From: Streptomyces chrestomyceticus JCM 4735
GTDB lineage: Bacteria; Actinomycetota; Actinomycetes; Streptomycetales; Streptomycetaceae
Length of the DNA: 64,000 bases
Reading direction: 5' to 3'
Assembly: GCF_003865135.1 (NCBI RefSeq)
Contig: NZ_BHZC01000001.1
Coordinates: 3,534,001 to 3,598,000 of the forward strand
The number at the start of each line of letters is the position of its first letter. The stretch's first letter is position 1. Below are positions 60,822 through 64,000 of this stretch, piece by piece. Under the pieces are notes generated by a model. The model saw nothing but the letters and a program-made list of their open reading frames with translations, was not told the DNA's origin and did not search any database. A program made the translations under genes and the position numbers.

Positions 60822-61031
60822 TCAGGCCGCCGCTGTCGCGGCGTGCCGGCAGTGCGTGCACAGCAGGCGGCGGCCCGCCGAGTGGGCCGTGCTGCGGCCC
60901 AGGCCCGCCGTACGGTGGACCGTACGCGGAACGGCGGCGGCGTGCGCGGCGCACGCCGCCGCGCCACAGTCCGCGCAGACGGCCAGCGCGGCGGTCTCGC
61001 GGCCGAGTTCCGCACAGTCGAAGCACTGCAT
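60822..61031 (-). CDS. DUF2180 zinc-ribbon-like small protein
   Basis: A 69-residue protein with paired cysteines C3-x2-C6, C19-x2-C22 and C58-x2-C61 plus His residues, the DUF2180 pattern of actinobacterial small cytosolic zinc-binding proteins. It starts MQCFDCAELGRETAAL. AGGAG precedes the ATG at 61031. The role is unknown. It lies downstream of, and convergent to, the ABM gene. Confidence 0.82.
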   Translation of the reverse strand: MQCFDCAELGRETAALAVCADCGAAACAAHAAAVPRTVHRTAGLGRSTAHSAGRRLLCTHCRHAATAAA

Positions 61032-61266
61032 TCAACAACTCCTGGTGAGCTTGGTTCCGTGATCGCCGGAAGGGCGACCGTTCTGACTGAACGGCATCCG
61101 GCCCTCGCGCATTCCGGGAATTCCCGCGCGGTGACCACCGTCACGGTGCCGCGGAATTCGGCGGCTGCCCAGGCCCCTTTTCTCCCGGGAACCGCATTCC
61201 TGGTAATGCCGGTGCCACCCGGGAATCCGGCCCGCCCGAACCGCTCACCCCTCCCAGCCCGCTGGT

Positions 61267-62121
61267 TCAGCCTTCCGCCACCAGCCGCCGCAGCTCCCGG
61301 TCGGCCGCCGAATCCGGCTCGGCCAGGTACACCACCACGGCCTGGTCCGGCTCGTCCGGCAGCCGCAGCGTCTCGAAGGACAGGTCCAGGGCGCCCGCGC
61401 GCGGGTGGTGCAGCGGCTTGCTGCCGTACGTCTTGTCGCGGACGTTGTGGTCGGACCACAGGCGGCGGAAGTCCTCGCTGTGCTCGGTGAGTTCGGCGAT
61501 CAGCGCGGCCAGCTTCGGGTCGTCCGGGTGCCGCCCGGTGTCCAGCCGCAGGAACGCCACCGTGTCGTCGGCCTTCTGCTGCCAGTGGACGTACCGCCGG
61601 CGCGCGGACCGGTCGAGGAAGGTGAGGCGGGCGAGGTTGCGCTCCCCGGGCGGCAGGGCCGGGAAGTCGGCGATCAGGATGCGGGCCAGCTCGTTCCAGG
61701 CCAGCACCTCCTGGCGGCGGCCGACCACGTAGGCGGGCGAGTGCTCGAACGTCCGCAGCAGCCGCAGCACGCCGGGCCGCACCTCCTGGCCCTGTCCGGC
61801 GGCCGGCTGCCGGGCGTCGTCGTGGCGGCCCTCCTCGCCCCGTACCAGCGCGTACAGGTGTGCCCGCTCGTGCGCGTCGAGCCGCAGGACGTGTGCGATG
61901 GCGTCCAGCACCTCGGCCGAGGCGTGGCCGCCGCGGCCCTGCTCCAGGCGTACGTAGTAGTCGACGCTGACCCCGGAGAGCTGGGCGAGCTCCTCGCGGC
62001 GCAGGCCCGGCACCCGGCGGCGGCCGCTGAAGCCGGTGCCCGGCCGCAGGCCCGCGTCCTCGGGGCGTACCCGGGCGCGCCGCGATCGGAGGAATTCCCG
62101 TAGTTCGGCCCGCCGGTCCAT
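61267..62121 (-). CDS. XRE-family regulator with MmyB-like ligand domain
   Basis: A 284-residue regulator. Helix-turn-helix at about residues 28-75: RRVPGLRREELAQLSGVSVDYYVRLEQG. It is followed by the MmyB-like PAS-type domain (residues about 110-275) with YVVGRRQEVLAWNELARILI, FLDRSARRRYVHWQQKADDTVAFLR and DKTYGSKPLHHPRAGALDLSFETL. These regulators are common in Streptomyces near oxidoreductase genes and are thought to sense fatty-acid-like ligands. The start at 62121 (MDRRAELREFL) is the canonical N-terminus; GGTGAGAACG precedes it. It is divergent from the IclR gene. A 235-bp gap separates it from the DUF2180 gene. Confidence 0.92.
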   Translation of the reverse strand: MDRRAELREFLRSRRARVRPEDAGLRPGTGFSGRRRVPGLRREELAQLSGVSVDYYVRLEQGRGGHASAEVLDAIAHVLRLDAHERAHLYALVRGEEGRHDDARQPAAGQGQEVRPGVLRLLRTFEHSPAYVVGRRQEVLAWNELARILIADFPALPPGERNLARLTFLDRSARRRYVHWQQKADDTVAFLRLDTGRHPDDPKLAALIAELTEHSEDFRRLWSDHNVRDKTYGSKPLHHPRAGALDLSFETLRLPDEPDQAVVVYLAEPDSAADRELRRLVAEG

Positions 62122-62428
62122 CGTTCTCACCTTCGATACCGCGGGCCGCGCGCGCTTCGCCGCGGAACCCGTACTTTCCCGCATCCCTGCTTCTTCGCCG
62201 CTTTCCCGCTCGTTCCGCCGTTCCGCTTTCCGCATTCCCCGTTCCGCATTCCCCGTTCCGCATTCTCGCGCGAACGCTTTCCGGCCGCGGCGGGAGCGGA
62301 ACCGCCCAGCGTACTTCCGTGCACCCGGCAAAGCTGTGCGAGGCTGGAAGGCCGTACGCGCGCGCCGCCCGCCCGCGTGCCGCCGCGCCCCGCGCCCGTA
62401 CCGCACCCCGTCCCGGAGGGAGACCGCC
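62122..62428. promoter_or_regulatory. Divergent intergenic region with 14-bp tandem repeats
   Basis: This 307-bp stretch separates the XRE and IclR genes and must hold both promoters. At 62230-62268 CCGCATTCCCCGTT is repeated twice exactly plus a partial third copy. No operator is placed with confidence. CGGAGGGAGA at 62414-62423 is the IclR gene's ribosome-binding site. Confidence 0.6.
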
Positions 62429-63157
62429 ATGCCGCAGTCCGTCGACCGTGCCCTGGACCTGCTCGACGCGGTCGCCGCGGCGGCGGAACCGGTGACGGCG
62501 AAGGCGCTGGCCCGGCAGTTGGACTGCGGGCTGTCCACGGTCTACGACCTGCTCGGCTCGCTGACCGAACGCGGCCATCTGGCCCGCACGGCCGCCGGGT
62601 ACACCCTCGGATACCGCGTCCCGGCCCTGCACCAGGCGTTCCAGCGGCAGTTGCGGGTCGACGAGCGCGTGCACGAGGTGCTGCTGCGGCTGCGCCGCTC
62701 CTCCGGCGCCGACGTCTTCTTCAGCACCTACCGGGACGGCGAGATCGCCGTGCTGGACGGCGCCGCCGGCCCGGAGTCCGCCTTCTCGGTCGGCCAGGAC
62801 ACCGCCGCACACGCCACGGCGCACGGCCGCGCCCTGCTGGCCGCCCTCCCGGCCGCCACCCGGCGCCAGTACCTGGCCGCCGGCGGCATGCGGGCCCGCA
62901 CCGCGCGCACCATCACCACCCCGGACCGGCTGGAGCGGGAACTGCGCCGGGTCCGCCGGGACGGCATCGCCGTGGAGCGGGAGGAGGCCGCATCCGGGAT
63001 GGCATGCGTCGCCGTCCCCGTACCGCTACGCCCCGGCGGCCCCGGCACCCCCACCACACTGACCGCCGTATCGGCCGCGCTCCCGGTGGAAGACTTCGCA
63101 CGCCTCCGTGCCCCACTGACCGAGGCGCTGCGGCGGGAGGTGGCGGCGCTGGCGTGA
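62429..63157 (+). CDS. IclR-family transcriptional regulator (second)
   Basis: A 242-residue regulator. Winged helix-turn-helix near residues 20-60 (VTAKALARQLDCGLSTVYDLLGSLTERG), effector domain with DVFFSTYRDGEIAVLDG, AHGRALLAALP and a compressed GIAVEREEAASGMACVAVPV. Compared with the IclR at 9415 it is Ala/Arg-rich and lacks long linkers, though the layout is the same. GGAGGGAGACC precedes the ATG. It is divergent from the XRE gene and convergent with a membrane-protein gene, so its targets lie elsewhere or are itself. Confidence 0.88.
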   Translation: MPQSVDRALDLLDAVAAAAEPVTAKALARQLDCGLSTVYDLLGSLTERGHLARTAAGYTLGYRVPALHQAFQRQLRVDERVHEVLLRLRRSSGADVFFSTYRDGEIAVLDGAAGPESAFSVGQDTAAHATAHGRALLAALPAATRRQYLAAGGMRARTARTITTPDRLERELRRVRRDGIAVEREEAASGMACVAVPVPLRPGGPGTPTTLTAVSAALPVEDFARLRAPLTEALRREVAALA

Positions 63158-63198
63158 ACGGCGGCACCGGCCCCTGATTCGGGGGGACTCGGTGACCG

Positions 63199-63699
63199 TC
63201 AGCCCGTGGGGCGAGCCGGAGCGGTGGCCGCCGTGCCGGGCCCGCCGCCGCGGTCGGCGTCCTCGCCGTTCGGGACGCCGTACGTCGTGCCGTACGACGT
63301 CAATGTCAGCACCAGCAGCGCCAGGACGGCCATCAGCACCGCGAACGCCGCCCAGCCGACCAGGCCGACCGCGAAGGCGCCCAGCACGGCGTGCACCACG
63401 GCGCAACCGATGAGGGCGATGCGGCCGAGCGTGCCGGGCGGGCGGTCGCGCAGGGCGATGCGGGTCAGGAGGGCGGCGCAGCACACCAGGTAGAGCGCGA
63501 AGAGGGCGCCGAGCACCCAGGCGCCGGTGGACATCACGCCGGGGTCGACGCCCGCCACGGACATCCGCTGCTTGTCCACGACGATGCTCAGGACCCAGTT
63601 CAGGAAGAGGATGCCGAGCGCCTCCAGCACCAGCGCCACCGCCGCCACCCACGCCACCGGTCTGCGTGCCGCCATCCCGTCCACCCACTTCCCCGTCAC
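63199..63699 (-). CDS. Four-helix integral membrane protein
   Basis: A 166-residue protein with four hydrophobic segments (VAWVAAVALVLEALGILFLNWVLS, VLGALFALYLVCCAALL, IALIGCAVVHAVLGAFAVGLVG, FAVLMAVLALLVLTLTS) and a Gly/Asp-rich C-terminal tail. I recall a protein of this type between maf and the carboxylase alpha-subunit gene in Streptomyces; here the maf-linked order has been interrupted by the TetR to IclR block. The start at 63699 (MTGKWVDG) has a GGGG run upstream. The function is unknown. Confidence 0.78.
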   Translation of the reverse strand: MTGKWVDGMAARRPVAWVAAVALVLEALGILFLNWVLSIVVDKQRMSVAGVDPGVMSTGAWVLGALFALYLVCCAALLTRIALRDRPPGTLGRIALIGCAVVHAVLGAFAVGLVGWAAFAVLMAVLALLVLTLTSYGTTYGVPNGEDADRGGGPGTAATAPARPTG

Positions 63700-64000
63700 A
63701 CGTTGCGCTGTTACCGCGAGTACGAAAGAACACCGGGCACGCTACTCCTGAGTACCCCCCGCGCTACAAGAGCCCGGAGGCGGGTATGAGCACGGAAGCG
63801 GAACGGGCCGGAAGAGCGGTGGCGGCCGCGGGGGCGCGAGCGGACGCGCTCAGGGGGTGCCACGGGCCGGAGCCGGACACAGGGGCGGGCAAAGATTCCT
63901 TCGCCCATTCGTAGGGACTCCACAAAGAAACGGGGTTCCGGTGAACGGACGGGAAGCGAGACCTTGCCCACATCTTGATCACCCCACGGACCCCGGAATA
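63700..64000. other. Region upstream of the next gene, no certain coding sequence
   Basis: The last 301 bases hold no gene I can defend. A 42-codon ATG frame at 63786-63914 has GGAGG five bases upstream, but its Arg/Ala/Gly composition and lack of any domain make it doubtful. The stretch around 63900-63980 is less GC-rich and could be a promoter for a gene beyond the window. Confidence 0.35.

Noticed and set aside
63786..63914. 42-codon ATG frame with GGAGG five bases upstream
   Set aside because: The composition is Arg/Ala/Gly-rich, no domain or homologue is recognised, and the region looks like a promoter for a gene beyond the window.

Overview
The window is high-GC (about 72%) actinobacterial DNA with the codon bias, leaderless or GTG/TTG-started genes and gene content of a Streptomyces chromosome. 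Diagnostic genes are mycothiol S-conjugate amidase (mca), GTP-dependent PEP carboxykinase, the acyl-CoA carboxylase pair pccB/pccE, a class III adenylate cyclase, hutH with a Cys-Ser-Gly active site, and a small wall protein with the LAXTG signal of sortase E. Most of it looks like core chromosome with small accessory insertions. No rRNA, tRNA, CRISPR array, insertion sequence or prophage was seen.

Layout. 1-2.7 kb: the 3' end of a chitinase-like gene, a secreted trypsin-like protease and a divergent M14 carboxypeptidase. 3.0-6.8 kb: a five-gene same-strand cassette of WXG100-like proteins, a membrane protein and a lipoprotein (type VII secretion-like, no ATPase in view). 6.8-14.7 kb: a CYTH phosphatase, then a probable D-amino-acid catabolic locus (GntP/DsdX-type permease, RidA, IclR regulator, PfkB kinase, and divergently a D-serine dehydratase-like enzyme and a D-aminoacylase). 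14.6-16.5 kb: an unusual KAP P-loop NTPase fused to a receiver-like domain. 16.7-26.2 kb: aminotransferase, PEPCK, HlyIII/PAQR protein, TetR and MerR regulators, a quinone-reductase-like enzyme and a DUF255 thioredoxin-fold protein. 26.4-27.6 kb: a small toxin-antitoxin graveyard (Uma2-type protein, antitoxin remnant, orphan XRE antitoxin with a toxin stub). 27.9-31.2 kb: a 1092-residue NB-ARC/TPR STAND protein.

31.4-42.6 kb: mca, a DUF4307 protein, greA, a DrrAB-type ABC exporter, threonine ammonia-lyase, MarR, a sigma-factor-like protein with a small membrane partner, metB and msrA. 42.7-48.5 kb: an imine-reductase-like enzyme divergent from a MerR regulator, a DUF2786 protein, an L,D-transpeptidase lipoprotein and the LAXTG protein. 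48.7-59.8 kb: hutH, a GAF-GGDEF protein, enoyl-CoA hydratase, adenylate cyclase, birA (frameshifted as given), pccB-pccE, a tiny membrane protein, a class B penicillin-binding protein and maf. 59.8-63.7 kb: TetR plus a monooxygenase-like protein, a DUF2180 zinc-ribbon protein, an XRE/MmyB-like regulator, an IclR regulator and a membrane protein.

Two window-level patterns stand out. First, short tandem duplications (14-37 bp, 2-4 copies) recur in intergenic DNA, and several copy a gene start or stop. Second, two otherwise intact genes, gntP and birA, each carry a one-base deletion in a G/C run. birA is normally indispensable, so sequencing error is the simpler explanation for that one at least. 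Family assignments come from motif recognition by eye; no database search was run.
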